A stretch of 45,549 nucleotides of DNA from Gammaproteobacteria bacterium (GCA_903970465.1 CAJCIO010000024.1:1-45549), one strand, 5' to 3'; positions 1 through 9,135 are shown, counted from the stretch's first letter. Numbers and translations: made by a program. The notes: generated by a model not told the origin, from the sequence alone.

Positions 1-2
1 CC

Positions 3-908
3 ATGCAACTCCGAGCCCTACGCTACTTCCACGAAGTCGCCCGCTGCGCCTCCCTGCGCAAAGCCGCCGAGCGCCTCTATGTCACCCCCACCGCCGTCAG
101 CCGGCAAATCGAGCACCTGGAGCACTTCTTCGGTGCAACCCTGATCGAACGTGGTGCTCGCGGCATCCGCCTCACCGCCGACGGCCAATGCCTGGCTGAG
201 CAAGTCGCCATCACCCTGCGCGGGATGGAGCAAGTGCGCGAAGTCATCAGCAGCCGCCAGAGTCAGATCGCCGGCAACATCAGCATCTTTGTCTCGGAAA
301 GCATCGTCTCGACCATGCTGGCGCCAGTCCTCGCAGCACTGTCCCGCGCCCATCCCAAGGTCACTTTCAACATTGTCATCGCCAGTGCTTCTGCAACGGT
401 CGACGCGCTGTGCAGTGGCGAGGCCGATCTGGGCCTGGCCTTCTATCTGCCTGAGCGCGCCGATACCGAAGTCACCGCGCAATGCGAGCTCTGGCACCGC
501 GTATTGGTCAGCGCCGAACACCCCTTCGCCAGCCGCGACAGCATCGAATTGGCCGAGTTGCAGGGTCAACCGTTGGCGATCCCCGATGCCGCCTATGGGG
601 TGCGTCAGGCGCTGGAATTGGCGGCGAAAAAGCGTGGCGTCAGCTTCACGCCCGTGTTTACCACCAGCTCGTTGGAAACCCAGAAAAGCTTGGCGCGCCT
701 TGGCTCGGCGGTGCTGATCCTGCCCCAGATAGACGCCGAAGCACGGGACCTGGGCGATGGCCTCATCGCCGTGCCGATCGCCGACGACGACCTGGGCCGC
801 GTGCGCATCGACTTGTGCGTATACCGCAACCGCCCGCAATCCAGCGCCTCGCTCAAGTGCCAGGAGATGCTGGCCGCAGCCATGCGCAGCTACGGGCTTG
901 CACGGTAG
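3..908 (+). CDS. LysR-family transcriptional regulator
   Basis: A 301-aa protein of normal LysR length. Residues 1-60 form the winged helix-turn-helix (LRYFHEVARCASLRKAAERL, then TPTAVSRQIEHLE). The remainder is a periplasmic-binding-protein-like co-inducer domain. It is transcribed toward the porin/MFS/amidase operon on the other strand, so it is a reasonable candidate regulator of that operon (inference). The ATG lies 2 nt inside the window, so its promoter and ribosome site are not visible. The last 14 or so codons are repeated imperfectly at 2497-2547, beyond a small insert, which suggests that DNA was inserted at the 3' end of this gene. Confidence 0.93.
   Translation: MQLRALRYFHEVARCASLRKAAERLYVTPTAVSRQIEHLEHFFGATLIERGARGIRLTADGQCLAEQVAITLRGMEQVREVISSRQSQIAGNISIFVSESIVSTMLAPVLAALSRAHPKVTFNIVIASASATVDALCSGEADLGLAFYLPERADTEVTAQCELWHRVLVSAEHPFASRDSIELAELQGQPLAIPDAAYGVRQALELAAKKRGVSFTPVFTTSSLETQKSLARLGSAVLILPQIDAEARDLGDGLIAVPIADDDLGRVRIDLCVYRNRPQSSASLKCQEMLAAAMRSYGLAR
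858..899 (+). repeat. Direct repeat, copy 1 (3' end of LysR gene)
   Basis: These 42 nt match 2497-2538 at 36 of 42 positions. The copy encodes the C-terminal CQEMLAAAMRSYGL of the LysR protein. The two copies bracket about 1.6 kb of AT-richer sequence carrying small genes. Confidence 0.8.
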
Positions 909-1185
909 AATCCGTGCGGCTGAAAGTCATACAGCGTGATGGCTCAATCTGCAGACTCCAACGCGTCCTCCAGCCCTGGTTGTCTCGTCCATTTTTTGAT
1001 CACTAGCGATGTCGTGCTCAACGTTGATATTCGAGTCAGGGTAGATCTAGTTACAAATGTTCCATTACACCAGCATCAATGGCGGACTGGTTGCGCGTTA
1101 TCTTGTCTCACCTAGCCGAGCATGTAGGTAGGCGCTCGCCCTATCAAGCCTCGGCGAACTTGGATTTGAAGATCGAATCGAACAC

Positions 1186-1725
1186 ATGAAACGACCTCGC
1201 GTCAGGGATTTGAAGCTGCAGATTTTTCGCTCCACCGCAATGCAGCTGGCCAAGGAGTACCTGGCAGCCTGCAGTATTGAGTTCGCTCAGAAAGGCCTTG
1301 ATGCTCAACACATCCGCTACGAACCGATAACCCAGGAGGCACTGGATCAATGCTGCCTCTGGGGTTCAGAGGCGCAGCTGTATCCATGGGAGGATGTGCC
1401 CGCCTGGAAGCAACGTGATGCCAAAGCGTTCGATCTTTCACTGTGGTATGACCGAGAGCTTTGCGGGTTATGTTTCGCAACCCCGAAATCGAGCGCCCTT
1501 ACTATCAAGGTGATCCTCCTGGAAGGTAAGCCGGACGTTTCCCACCCCCTCAAAGGAGAAGTCGCCGCCTTGGCCTTGATCGCGATCAGCCGATACGCGA
1601 GGATGCTGAAGTTATCGGAAATTGAGATTTTTGAGCCTGATCCTGGCGCAATCGAGTGGTATAGGGAGCTTGGCTTCAATTTTGACGACCAACGGCGCCT
1701 TGTCATCGCAGTGGGCGAGGCATAA
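1186..1725 (+). CDS. GNAT-like acetyltransferase, uncharacterised
   Basis: A 179-aa protein. The C-terminal part (LSEIEIFEPDPGAIEWYRELGF) resembles the end of a GNAT fold, where the last strands carry a Tyr near the acetyl-CoA site. The N-terminal 60 residues are not recognisable. The ATG at 1186 has only a weak upstream purine run. The frame is open back to a TAG at 1129 but offers no better ATG. It sits in the insert between the two LysR 3'-end copies, and a 56-aa gene follows 32 nt downstream. The substrate cannot be inferred. A GNAT toxin would normally have an upstream ribbon-helix-helix antitoxin, which is absent. Confidence 0.6.
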   Translation: MKRPRVRDLKLQIFRSTAMQLAKEYLAACSIEFAQKGLDAQHIRYEPITQEALDQCCLWGSEAQLYPWEDVPAWKQRDAKAFDLSLWYDRELCGLCFATPKSSALTIKVILLEGKPDVSHPLKGEVAALALIAISRYARMLKLSEIEIFEPDPGAIEWYRELGFNFDDQRRLVIAVGEA

Positions 1726-1757
1726 CATGAACATCAAATGTATTCCCGAGGTTTTCC

Positions 1758-1928
1758 ATGAAGGCTTCTAAGCGCACCGCAAAGCCGTTACTTGCTGCCC
1801 AGTACCAAGCCGAAGCGCGTCGCTTGGCCGGTGGCGCCTCTAATATTGAGCGCCAATTCCTGTCGGTGAGCCTTGCAAAAGGTAAAGACCTTGAGCCTGC
1901 TGGCCGGATAGCAGGGGCACGTGCCTGA
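1758..1928 (+). CDS. Small basic protein, 56 aa, unknown function
   Basis: A short ORF beginning MKASKRTAKPLLAAQYQAEA and ending GRIAGARA. It has a GAGG ribosome site 7 nt before the ATG. It follows the acetyltransferase-like gene on the same strand and ends 19 nt before a strong intrinsic terminator, so the two genes probably form one transcript. It is Lys/Arg/Ala-rich, with no membrane segment and no recognised domain. The well-formed translation signals and the terminator placement are the main reasons for calling it. Confidence 0.5.
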   Translation: MKASKRTAKPLLAAQYQAEARRLAGGASNIERQFLSVSLAKGKDLEPAGRIAGARA

Positions 1929-1947
1929 TCGATCTCAGCATCAACGG

Positions 1948-1974
1948 AACCGCCAGCCATGGCGGTTTTTTTTT
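1948..1974 (+). terminator. Rho-independent terminator
   Basis: A perfect 7-bp stem AACCGCC/GGCGGTT (1948-1954 with 1961-1967) has a 6-nt loop and runs into nine T residues (1966-1974). It would end the acetyltransferase-like/56-aa transcript and insulate the opposite-strand small genes. Confidence 0.88.
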
Positions 1975-1995
1975 GCCTGTGTTTTGTGCAAAAAA

Positions 1996-2184
1996 TCAAT
2001 TGCTCAGGTATTCAGCAAGAAACGAAATCGCGACGGTTGGCAGCGCGATGATAATGCCGCGCATGGCGATGTGAAGGTATAACGTCTGACCTTCAAATTT
2101 GGAAATTAGCGCGCGGTCGTAAAAGTTATATCGGCAGTAAATGAAACCGCTGATCAAGATGGGAAGGACGAGAAGAAAACCCAT
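1996..2184 (-). CDS. Small membrane protein, 62 aa
   Basis: The protein MGFLLVLPILISGFIYCRYN... has one hydrophobic N-terminal segment (about residues 2-18) and a second at about 40-58 (MRGIIIALPTVAISFLAEYL), with a short charged loop between, so it is probably a two-helix inner-membrane protein. It starts 8 nt after the stop of the 71-aa gene, which suggests translational coupling because no clear Shine-Dalgarno is present. It lies in the AT-rich insert. Function unknown. A pairing with the 71-aa partner (for example immunity or regulator) is only a guess. Confidence 0.5.
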   Translation of the reverse strand: MGFLLVLPILISGFIYCRYNFYDRALISKFEGQTLYLHIAMRGIIIALPTVAISFLAEYLSN

Positions 2185-2192
2185 CCGGAACG

Positions 2193-2408
2193 TTATGCCG
2201 ACTTGCGGATAACGGATTGTGCTTCTGCGCAGGCCTTGATGAAGTCGGGATCTTCTAGAATCGCCTCGGTCTGTACGCGAATCGCGCCTTTGGAGCTCAC
2301 CCGAACCGAACCTTCCATGCGATTGAGACGATCGGCCACCGCTTGTAGCTCCTTCGACGGAGCCGGGGTCAATGAAGACAGAACCGAGTGCCAGAAACCG
2401 TTACTCAT
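2193..2408 (-). CDS. Small soluble protein, 71 aa, unknown
   Basis: Starts MSNGFWHSVLSSLTPAPSKE and continues with a heptad-like charged stretch (LQAVADRLNRMEGSVRV), so a short coiled coil or helical dimer is plausible. I chose the ATG at 2408 because AGG lies 9 nt upstream. The frame can be extended to 2492, but that stretch looks non-coding. It is followed directly by the 62-aa membrane protein on the same strand. No domain recognised. Confidence 0.5.
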   Translation of the reverse strand: MSNGFWHSVLSSLTPAPSKELQAVADRLNRMEGSVRVSSKGAIRVQTEAILEDPDFIKACAEAQSVIRKSA

Positions 2409-2496
2409 GGTCGTTACCTGCTTAAGCCAGTAGTGCAAATCATATGCGCACCACCTTAGCACAGCTACCCCCAAGCGCACTACGGGCCACATCTAA

Positions 2497-2547
2497 TGCC
2501 AGGAATTGCTAGCCGCAGCGATGCGCAGCTACGGCCTCACCCCCTAA
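2497..2547 (+). pseudogene. Detached 3' end of a LysR gene (repeat copy 2)
   Basis: In frame this stretch reads CQELLAAAMRSYGLTP followed by TAA at 2545-2547. It closely resembles the C-terminus of the LysR protein encoded at 3-908 (36/42 nt identity over 2497-2538). There is no start codon or upstream coding sequence for it. Its stop overlaps the stop of the convergent porin gene (2544-2546). The simplest reading is that the ancestral LysR gene ended here and was split when the upstream 1.6 kb arrived. Confidence 0.75.
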
Positions 2548-3902
2548 AAAATATTGATCGGCACATTCCCCACCAACCGAAACTCGTCATAGCTCCCATC
2601 AATCTGCCCGCCGCTGGCCCGATGGTTATAAACGATGGTACGCAACACCGCATTCTTCAGCCGCCCCGACTGAACGGTGTACGCCACCATCAACCCGTTC
2701 TCGTCATGCTTGGCGCCATCCAGCCCGCGCACGTTGTAGCCGGTGTTGCGGCCATTGCGGTCGCCGTCGTAATGGGTGCCATCGATATTCCAGCCCTTGG
2801 CGTGCCACAGGGTGGCGGTCAGGCCGGGGAGGCCGTAGGCGGCCAGGTCGAGGTCGTAGCGCAGTTGCCAGGATTTTTCGTTGGGGCCGTTGTAGTCCGA
2901 GTACAGCGAGTTGGCCATGTAGTTGCCGGTGGATTCCCAGACGTAGTCGAAGTATTCATCGCCGAAAATCTGCTGCCAGGCCAGGGTCACGCTGTGTGCC
3001 AGGTGGGTGCCGGTGAAGGCCAGGCTGTAGGCGTTGTTGTCGATGTAGCCCAGGCGCTGATCGCCTTGGTCGCGGGTGTGGTAGTAGTTGAAGGCGGTCT
3101 TGAGGGCGACCTTGGCTTTGTCGCCGCTGCGCTGGGTGATGCCGAGATAAGTCTGGTCCCACATGTTTTCGAAGCGCGAGGCGTAGAGGCTGGCTTCCAG
3201 GCCGTAGCCGGGCTTAAGGGTGCCGCCGACGTAGCTGATGCGCTCGCCGGTATAGGCGCGGTTGCCGAAGGTGGTGGTCAGGCGTTCGGCGCCGGTGCCG
3301 GTGCGCGGGATGGCGCGCTCGAAGCTGCCGGCTTGCAGGGCCAGGCTGTCCCATTCGTTGCTGTATAGGGCCACGCCTTGGAAGCTGGAGGGCAGGGCGC
3401 GGTTGTCCTTGTAGCGCAGCATGGGGTTTTCTGTCATCAGGCGGCCGGCCTTGAGTTCGGTGGCGGACACCCGCAGGCGAATGTCGCCGACGCCGAGGCG
3501 GCTCCAGGTCGGCAGTGCGTCACCGTTGCCGTTGACCAGCACGCGGTCGCCACCGTTAGCGACGTCACCGTGGCCCCGATCGAGGGTCACGGCGCTGAAC
3601 AGGCTGGCGTCGATGCCCAAGCCGATCAAGCCCTGGGTGTAGCCGGAGCTGTATTTGAGCATGCTGGTTTGCACCCACGTCTCGCGGGTGCGGGTGGGCT
3701 GGTTGCCGCCGGGTTTTTGGATGACCAGGTGGGTGGAGCGTTTGGTGTGCTGGCTGGAGTAGTAATGGCGCAGGTTGAGGTCCAGCGCGCTGCCCTCGAT
3801 AAACCCCGTCGCCTGGGCCTGAGCGTTGTCGGCGCTGGCGGTCTCGGTCAGCGCGCTGGTGCCGCAGGCCAGGGTGGCGGTGAACAGAAGCCGTTGGAAC
3901 AT
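2544..3902 (-). CDS. OprD-family outer-membrane porin
   Basis: A 452-aa protein of normal OprD length. It has an N-terminal signal peptide (MFQRLLFTATLACGTSALTETASA, cleavage probably before DNAQA), then the family start FIEGSALDLNLRHYY and alternating-hydrophobicity beta strands to a C-terminal aromatic (NVPINIF). OprD-family (OccD/OccK) channels import small carboxylates or basic amino acids across the outer membrane. GGGGG lies 7 nt before the ATG. It is the last gene of an amidase-MFS-porin operon, so it probably admits the amide substrate or related acid (inference). Confidence 0.95.
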   Translation of the reverse strand: MFQRLLFTATLACGTSALTETASADNAQAQATGFIEGSALDLNLRHYYSSQHTKRSTHLVIQKPGGNQPTRTRETWVQTSMLKYSSGYTQGLIGLGIDASLFSAVTLDRGHGDVANGGDRVLVNGNGDALPTWSRLGVGDIRLRVSATELKAGRLMTENPMLRYKDNRALPSSFQGVALYSNEWDSLALQAGSFERAIPRTGTGAERLTTTFGNRAYTGERISYVGGTLKPGYGLEASLYASRFENMWDQTYLGITQRSGDKAKVALKTAFNYYHTRDQGDQRLGYIDNNAYSLAFTGTHLAHSVTLAWQQIFGDEYFDYVWESTGNYMANSLYSDYNGPNEKSWQLRYDLDLAAYGLPGLTATLWHAKGWNIDGTHYDGDRNGRNTGYNVRGLDGAKHDENGLMVAYTVQSGRLKNAVLRTIVYNHRASGGQIDGSYDEFRLVGNVPINIF

Positions 3903-4007
3903 GATGAACCCCCAAATCGAAGACGTCAGACGGCCGCCCCGGCTGCTGCGGGGGCAGCCGGTGTCGGTCGTTAAAAGTGGTTGGGGCAGCTAACTAAAGA
4001 AGGATAT

Positions 4008-5327
4008 TCAGCGTACGCCGGCTTCTCGCAGCTTTGGCGCAAGGGCTGTCTGCGCAGCCTGAGTGGGACGTGTTTCGTGGGCGAACCAGGCTGAGGCGAG
4101 GCACACCAGGTTGGCCACCAGCAGGTACCAGACCGGCGACATCGGGTCGCCGGTGGTGCCGATCAGCCAGGTGATGATGATCTGTGCGGTGCCGCCGAAG
4201 GCCGCGACGCCAAAGGCATAGACGATCGAGAATCCGGTGGAACGCACTGCCTTGGGGAAGCTCTCGACCAGCAGCACGATCAACGCCGCGCCGCTCATAC
4301 CGTGCAGGCCGCAGAGCACTGCCAAGGTGATCAGGAAGGTGCTCGGGCTGGGATGCGCGGTCATCAACTGCAGGGCCGGAAACAGCACCAGCAGCAGGAT
4401 AATGCGCGGGATCATCAGGATGCGCTTTCGGCCATAACGGTCGCAGAGTATGCCGCCCGCCACCGCGCACACTGCCATGGCCGCGCCGGCCACCAGGGTG
4501 GAGAGCATCGAGATGCCGGTGGGCAGGTGCAGTTCGGTGATGGCGAAGGTGGTCATGTAGTTGAGGAAGTACTGGGTAATGGTGCTGCCCGAGAGGATCA
4601 GCAAGCCGAGCACCAGGGCGCGGCGATGCTGGCTGAGGACTTCGTGCACCAGGCCGGCAGTGCTGGCGGTCTCGCCTTGACCGTGGAAAGTCTCGGCCAG
4701 GTTGCGGCGGATGTAGATGCCGATCGGCAGTACCAGCAGGCCGAACACGAAAGGCACGCGCCACCCCCAGTTGTTGAGGTCCTCGGGGGACAGCACGCGG
4801 GTCAGGGTGTAGCCCACCAAGCCGGCAACCATCGCCGCGACGCCTTGGGCGACCACTTGCCAGCAGGCATAGGTGCCGCGCTTGTGCTCGGGGGCGGCCT
4901 CGAGGATATAAGTAGTGGCCGGGCCGGCTTCTCCGCCCCAGGCCAGGCCCTGGATCAGCCGGGTCAGTACCAGCAAAACAGGTGCGGCGACGCCGATGCT
5001 GTCGTAGCCCGGCAGGATGGCGATGCTGCCGGTGCCCACGGCCATCATCACCAAGGTCAACAGCATTGCCGGTTTGCGTCCGACGCGGTCGGCGTAAGAA
5101 CCGATCAGCACCGCGCCGAGCGGGCGTACCACAAAGCCGATGCCAAAGGCGGTGACCGTCAGCATCAGGCTGAGGAAGGCGTTGTCGCTGGGGAAGAAGG
5201 TGTGGCCGATCATCACGGCGAAGGTGGCGTACACCCCGAAATCGAAAAACTCCACGGCATTGCCCAGCACCACGGCAAAGATGCTTTTGCCGCTGGCGGT
5301 GCCTTGAGACGTTGACTGGCTGTGCAT
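4008..5327 (-). CDS. MFS transporter, metabolite:H+ symporter (MHS) type
   Basis: A 439-aa, twelve-helix inner-membrane transporter. It shows the MHS signature at the N-terminus (GNAVEFFDFGVYATFAVMIG), the MFS loop 2-3 motif (GSYADRVGRKPAM) and its second-half repeat (GGILCDRYGRKRIL). MHS proteins import carboxylates and related small metabolites by proton symport. I placed the start at 5327, where AAGGGG lies 5 nt upstream. The longer frame to 5450 overlaps the amidase end and adds non-homologous residues. It lies 70 nt after the amidase stop and 105 nt before the porin start, consistent with one catabolic transcript. Confidence 0.93.
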   Translation of the reverse strand: MHSQSTSQGTASGKSIFAVVLGNAVEFFDFGVYATFAVMIGHTFFPSDNAFLSLMLTVTAFGIGFVVRPLGAVLIGSYADRVGRKPAMLLTLVMMAVGTGSIAILPGYDSIGVAAPVLLVLTRLIQGLAWGGEAGPATTYILEAAPEHKRGTYACWQVVAQGVAAMVAGLVGYTLTRVLSPEDLNNWGWRVPFVFGLLVLPIGIYIRRNLAETFHGQGETASTAGLVHEVLSQHRRALVLGLLILSGSTITQYFLNYMTTFAITELHLPTGISMLSTLVAGAAMAVCAVAGGILCDRYGRKRILMIPRIILLLVLFPALQLMTAHPSPSTFLITLAVLCGLHGMSGAALIVLLVESFPKAVRSTGFSIVYAFGVAAFGGTAQIIITWLIGTTGDPMSPVWYLLVANLVCLASAWFAHETRPTQAAQTALAPKLREAGVR

Positions 5328-5397
5328 ACGTGCCCCTTGAAAGTCATGCATAGGTACCCGCCGCGTTGTGGGCCGGCGGGCGTCTGGTTGGGCAGTG

Positions 5398-6792
5398 TCA
5401 GAGGGATGCGGGTGTCGGCCAGCGTTGGATTGCGCCACGCCAGCTCTCATAGGTCTTGGCCACTTGGAGCAACCATTGATCGTTGAAGCGCGGCGCGACC
5501 ATCTGCAGGCCGATGGGCATGCCGTCGGCGGCGAAACCGCAGTTGATCGACAGCGCCGGTTGCTCGCCCATGTTCCAGGGCACGGTGAACACGATGTGCT
5601 CGAACGGCTGGCGTGGGTTGCGCGTCGGCGATGGCCACTCGGCAGGGAAGGCGTTGACCTGATTGGTGGGCGAAAGGATCAGGTCGACGTCTTCGAACGC
5701 CTGGGTCGTGCGGCGGCGCATCTCGAAGGTCTGGTTATAGCCTTGCACGGCTTGCACTGCGGTCAGCTGTTCGCCGGGGGCGGCCCATTCGCGGATATAC
5801 GGCAGCACCTGCTCGAACTGCTGCGGGCTCAGCGCCGACAATTCGGCCCATTGGCGCGCCTGCCAGAAGCGGTCGAGGCCATCGAGTTGCGCGCGGTCCA
5901 TGATCGGCGCGATCGCCCGTACGCTGGCGCCGTGGGCTTCGAACAGCCGCGCGGCCTGTTCCACCGCCTCGCAGACGAAGGCCTCCGGTTGCAGGCCGGC
6001 GCCGGGTTCGAGCATCAGGCCGATCTTCAGGCCCTTGACGCTCAGTGACTCGTTGCGCCACGGCGTGCTCAGCGGCGGCAGCCCGGTCGCGTCGCGGCGG
6101 TCCGGGCGGGCCAGGTACTCCATCATCAGCACGCAGTCATCCACGGTGCGGGTCATGGGCCCGGCGCAACGGCCGGTGTAATACGGGTCGATGGGGATGC
6201 GCCCCAAGGTCGGCTTGAAGCCCACCAGCCCGCACCACGCAGCGGGCAAGCGCACCGAGCCGCCGATGTCGGTGCCGATGTGCAAGGGCCCGTAGCCGGC
6301 CGCCGCTGCTGCGGCCGCGCCAGAGCTCGAACCGCCGGTGTTGTTGGCGGTGTTCCAAGGGTTGCGGGTCACGCCGTGCAGGCTCGACAGCCCGGAGGAC
6401 AGCATGCCGAAATCCGGCACCGTGGTCTTGGCAAAGAGGATCGCCCCGGCCTCGCGCATCCGTGCTGCGGGCGGTGCATCGACCAGGCTCGGCTTGAGCC
6501 TGGTGGCCGCGGTACCCAGCGCAACCGAGGTGCCCTGACTGGCGATCAGCTCCTTGATGGTGACCGGCACCCCGTCCAGCGGGCCATTGGGCTCGCCCTT
6601 GTGCCAACGCTCGGTGGCCGCACGGGCCTGGGCATGCACGCTGTGCGGATCGAAGGCGAACAGCGCGTTGATCTGCGGTTCCCAACGCTGCACGTGGCTG
6701 ATCAGGTGATCGTAATAATCGAGCGGCGACAACTGCCGGCTGGCGTACAGGGCCAGCAGTTGCGAGGCCGAGAGATCGTGCAAATCAGTCAT
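5398..6792 (-). CDS. Amidase-signature family hydrolase
   Basis: A 464-aa cytoplasmic hydrolase with the Ser-cisSer-Lys triad of the amidase-signature family: Lys80 in VTIKEL, Ser155 in NTGGSSSGAA and Ser179 in TDIGGSVRLPA. The 24-residue spacing between the serines is typical. It cleaves a carboxylic amide to acid and ammonia; the substrate is not readable. I prefer the ATG at 6792 (AAGGA 8 nt upstream) to the one at 6801, which sits directly on that site. It leads the amidase-MFS-porin operon. Three amidases of this family occur in the window, each in a different operon. Confidence 0.93.
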   Translation of the reverse strand: MTDLHDLSASQLLALYASRQLSPLDYYDHLISHVQRWEPQINALFAFDPHSVHAQARAATERWHKGEPNGPLDGVPVTIKELIASQGTSVALGTAATRLKPSLVDAPPAARMREAGAILFAKTTVPDFGMLSSGLSSLHGVTRNPWNTANNTGGSSSGAAAAAAAGYGPLHIGTDIGGSVRLPAAWCGLVGFKPTLGRIPIDPYYTGRCAGPMTRTVDDCVLMMEYLARPDRRDATGLPPLSTPWRNESLSVKGLKIGLMLEPGAGLQPEAFVCEAVEQAARLFEAHGASVRAIAPIMDRAQLDGLDRFWQARQWAELSALSPQQFEQVLPYIREWAAPGEQLTAVQAVQGYNQTFEMRRRTTQAFEDVDLILSPTNQVNAFPAEWPSPTRNPRQPFEHIVFTVPWNMGEQPALSINCGFAADGMPIGLQMVAPRFNDQWLLQVAKTYESWRGAIQRWPTPASL

Positions 6793-7142
6793 CGAACGCA
6801 TCCTTGTAGTCGGCGGCGGGGTATGCCTCGACTATAGGAAGTTGCGCGGCGCGGGACTAGCACAATAAAGGCGGGGCAGTGCTCACAAAAGCGTGACACT
6901 GGGGTGATGCGGACTCGACGATTACCTCGGGCATGTACGTGGTAACCGTCACTTCGCCTTGAGGATTCAACGCCCAAAGATCGGAAAAGCCGCAAATAAT
7001 TTGACGCCAAAGGAACCACACACTACCGGCTAGTGTCATTTTGATATCGCGATACTGGCGTTGTACTTCACGCCAGCATGAAGGGCCGCAGACGTCTGCG
7101 TCACCGCCGCGCTCAATGACACTCAATAGCAGAGATAGTGTG
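6793..7142. promoter_or_regulatory. Divergent intergenic region, amidase / chemoreceptor
   Basis: No gene is supported in these 350 nt; ORFs here lack ribosome sites and family resemblance. The region must hold the leftward amidase promoter and the rightward chemoreceptor promoter. A perfect inverted repeat ACACTA-CCGGC-TAGTGT at 7020-7036 is a possible operator. Confidence 0.4.
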
Positions 7143-8726
7143 ATGTTTGGATCGATGGCAAAAGGCTTGGGAAACATCAGCGTTCGCGCAAAACTGACGC
7201 TGGGCTTTGCAATGGTATTGGCGCTGACCGTATTGATCGCCTTGACCGGCTGGCGCGGCCTCGCAGCGCTCAGCGAGCGAGGCGACAAGCTGATCGAGAT
7301 CACCAAACTCAACGAGCAGGCCCGGGACATGCGTATCGCGCGGCTGTCCTACACGCTCAAGCCTGACAGCGAGCATGCCGCGGCGGTGCTCAAGGCCGCG
7401 GACATCCTGGACCGCCAGATCGATGATATTCGCGCCCAATTCGAGACACCCGAAAGCCTGCGCCTGATTGAGCAGACCGATCGGGCGCTGGACCAGTACC
7501 GCACACACTTCGGCGACTTCACCCAGGCCGTACAAGCGCAGAACGAAGCCAGATCCCTTCAGGCCCAGGACGCCCTGAACGTCGACATTGGCGCCTTCCT
7601 GCAAGCCAGCAAAACGCTGTCGGCGGGCCAGATCGCCAAACGCGACCATGACGTCAATCAAGCCAATCTGTGGCTGGCTGCTGCCACAGCCTTGGCGCTG
7701 GTATTCGGTATCCTCGCCGCCTGGTTGATCACCCGCCTGATCGTTGGCCCGCTGCGGATCACCCTGGCGGCTGCCGAGCGCGTTGCCCAAGGCGACCTGG
7801 GCCAGGACCTGGTCGTCACGCGGCGTGATGAACTGGGCCAGTTGCAAAACAGCATGCAGCGCATGACGGTGAACTTGCGCGGCCTGATCGGGGGTATTCG
7901 CGACGGCGTGGTGCAGATCGCCAGCGCTGCCGAAGAGCTCTCGGCGGTCACCGAGCAAACCAGCGCCGGGGTCAACAGCCAAAAGGTCGAGACCGACCAG
8001 GTGGCCACGGCCATGAACGAGATGGCGGCCACCGTGCAGGAAGTCGCGCGCAACGCCGAACAGGCTTCCCAGGCTGCCGTGACGGCCAGCAACGATGCCC
8101 GAGACAGTGATGAGGTGGTAGCCCAGGCCATGACCCAGATCGAGCGCCTGGCCACCGAAGTGGGGCACTCCACCGCAGCGATGACCGAACTCAAGCGCGA
8201 AAGCGACAAGATCGGCACGGTGCTGGACGTGATCAAGGCCGTCGCTCAGCAGACCAACCTGCTGGCACTCAATGCCGCCATCGAAGCCGCACGGGCAGGC
8301 GAGGCGGGACGCGGCTTTGCCGTGGTGGCCGATGAAGTGCGCAGCCTGGCGCAGCGCACTCAGGCCTCCACCGAGGAAATTGAAGGCCTTATCGATGGCC
8401 TGCAAAAAGGCACTCAGCAAGTCTCCACGACCCTGGAAAACAGCCGCACGCTCACCCACAGTAGTGTCGAGTTGACCCGTCGAGCCGGCACCTCGCTGAT
8501 GAGCATCAGCCGGTCGGTGTCGTCCATCGAATCCATGAATCAGCAAATCGCGGCAGCGGCCGAGCAACAGGCCGCCGTGGCCGAGGAGATCAACCGCAGC
8601 GTGCTGAACGTGCGCGATATCTCCGAGCAGACCTCGGCGGCCAGCGAAGAGACGGCCTCGTCCAGCGTCGAATTGGCGCGGTTGGGTGTTCATCTGCAGG
8701 GATTGGTGGGTAGCTTCAAGCTTTGA
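7143..8726 (+). CDS. Methyl-accepting chemotaxis protein, membrane
   Basis: A receptor of about 527 aa. It has TM1 (residues about 18-38, [20 protein letters not shown]), a periplasmic domain of about 140 residues that looks four-helix-bundle-like, TM2 ([21 protein letters not shown]), a HAMP domain, and a full cytoplasmic coiled-coil signalling domain. The signalling tip reads [20 protein letters not shown]...[15 protein letters not shown]. It would control CheA activity through CheW. The ligand is unknown. The start is uncertain: ATG at 7143 or 7155, neither with a strong ribosome site. The gene stands alone between two catabolic operons. Confidence 0.92.
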   Translation: MFGSMAKGLGNISVRAKLTLGFAMVLALTVLIALTGWRGLAALSERGDKLIEITKLNEQARDMRIARLSYTLKPDSEHAAAVLKAADILDRQIDDIRAQFETPESLRLIEQTDRALDQYRTHFGDFTQAVQAQNEARSLQAQDALNVDIGAFLQASKTLSAGQIAKRDHDVNQANLWLAAATALALVFGILAAWLITRLIVGPLRITLAAAERVAQGDLGQDLVVTRRDELGQLQNSMQRMTVNLRGLIGGIRDGVVQIASAAEELSAVTEQTSAGVNSQKVETDQVATAMNEMAATVQEVARNAEQASQAAVTASNDARDSDEVVAQAMTQIERLATEVGHSTAAMTELKRESDKIGTVLDVIKAVAQQTNLLALNAAIEAARAGEAGRGFAVVADEVRSLAQRTQASTEEIEGLIDGLQKGTQQVSTTLENSRTLTHSSVELTRRAGTSLMSISRSVSSIESMNQQIAAAAEQQAAVAEEINRSVLNVRDISEQTSAASEETASSSVELARLGVHLQGLVGSFKL

Positions 8727-9135
8727 AAGACAGAGGCGTTGGCCCCGCCTACTTTTCAGGGCCCTGCCGCCCATGACATCGCACAGCTCCGTTTACCGAA
8801 GCGGCTGCCCAAAAAGCGTAGCCGCGACGAAAGCCCTGGCGACGACCGGCAAAACTATGCCACGCCGGAACCAAAACATTGCTCAAACGGCCCTTTGGTC
8901 CGCGCCAGTGGAAACGACGCGGCTATTCGCGGTAGAAATACACCCCTAAAGCGCCGAACCAGAGTGCTGAGCGCCCGAGCGGGTGTATTGATCGTTGGTA
9001 TTGCCAACGGCGGTTGTATCTTGTGATCGGCTTGCCTGGATGTGGTGTGCGGCGCGTGTGATTCGACAGTTCGTCGGGTGGCGCTGCAGGCCTGGTTTTC
9101 ATCCTGAAAAGACATTTCCTGATGGGGGGATGCAC
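8727..9135. other. Intergenic region without supported gene
   Basis: These 409 nt separate the chemoreceptor from the AraC-type regulator. Open frames on both strands lack good translation signals. A small inverted repeat GTTGG-TATTG-CCAAC lies near 8995-9009, and the AraC promoter should be in the right half. No other structure seen. Confidence 0.4.

Noticed and set aside
1186..1928. GNAT-type toxin-antitoxin pair
   Set aside because: The 56-aa partner lies downstream, lacks a ribbon-helix-helix or DNA-binding motif, and the enzyme lacks recognisable AtaT/TacT features.
2496..3368. Long plus-strand ORF opposite the porin gene
   Set aside because: Antisense shadow of a GC-rich gene: Gly/Val/Ala-rich with no domain. 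The porin on the other strand is unmistakable.
6857..7330. 157-codon minus-strand ORF upstream of the first chemoreceptor
   Set aside because: No family resemblance, no ribosome site, and it overlaps the chemoreceptor start.
7113..8774. 553-codon minus-strand ORF opposite the chemoreceptor
   Set aside because: Low-complexity His/Gly/Leu-rich shadow; the chemoreceptor on the plus strand has all expected domains.
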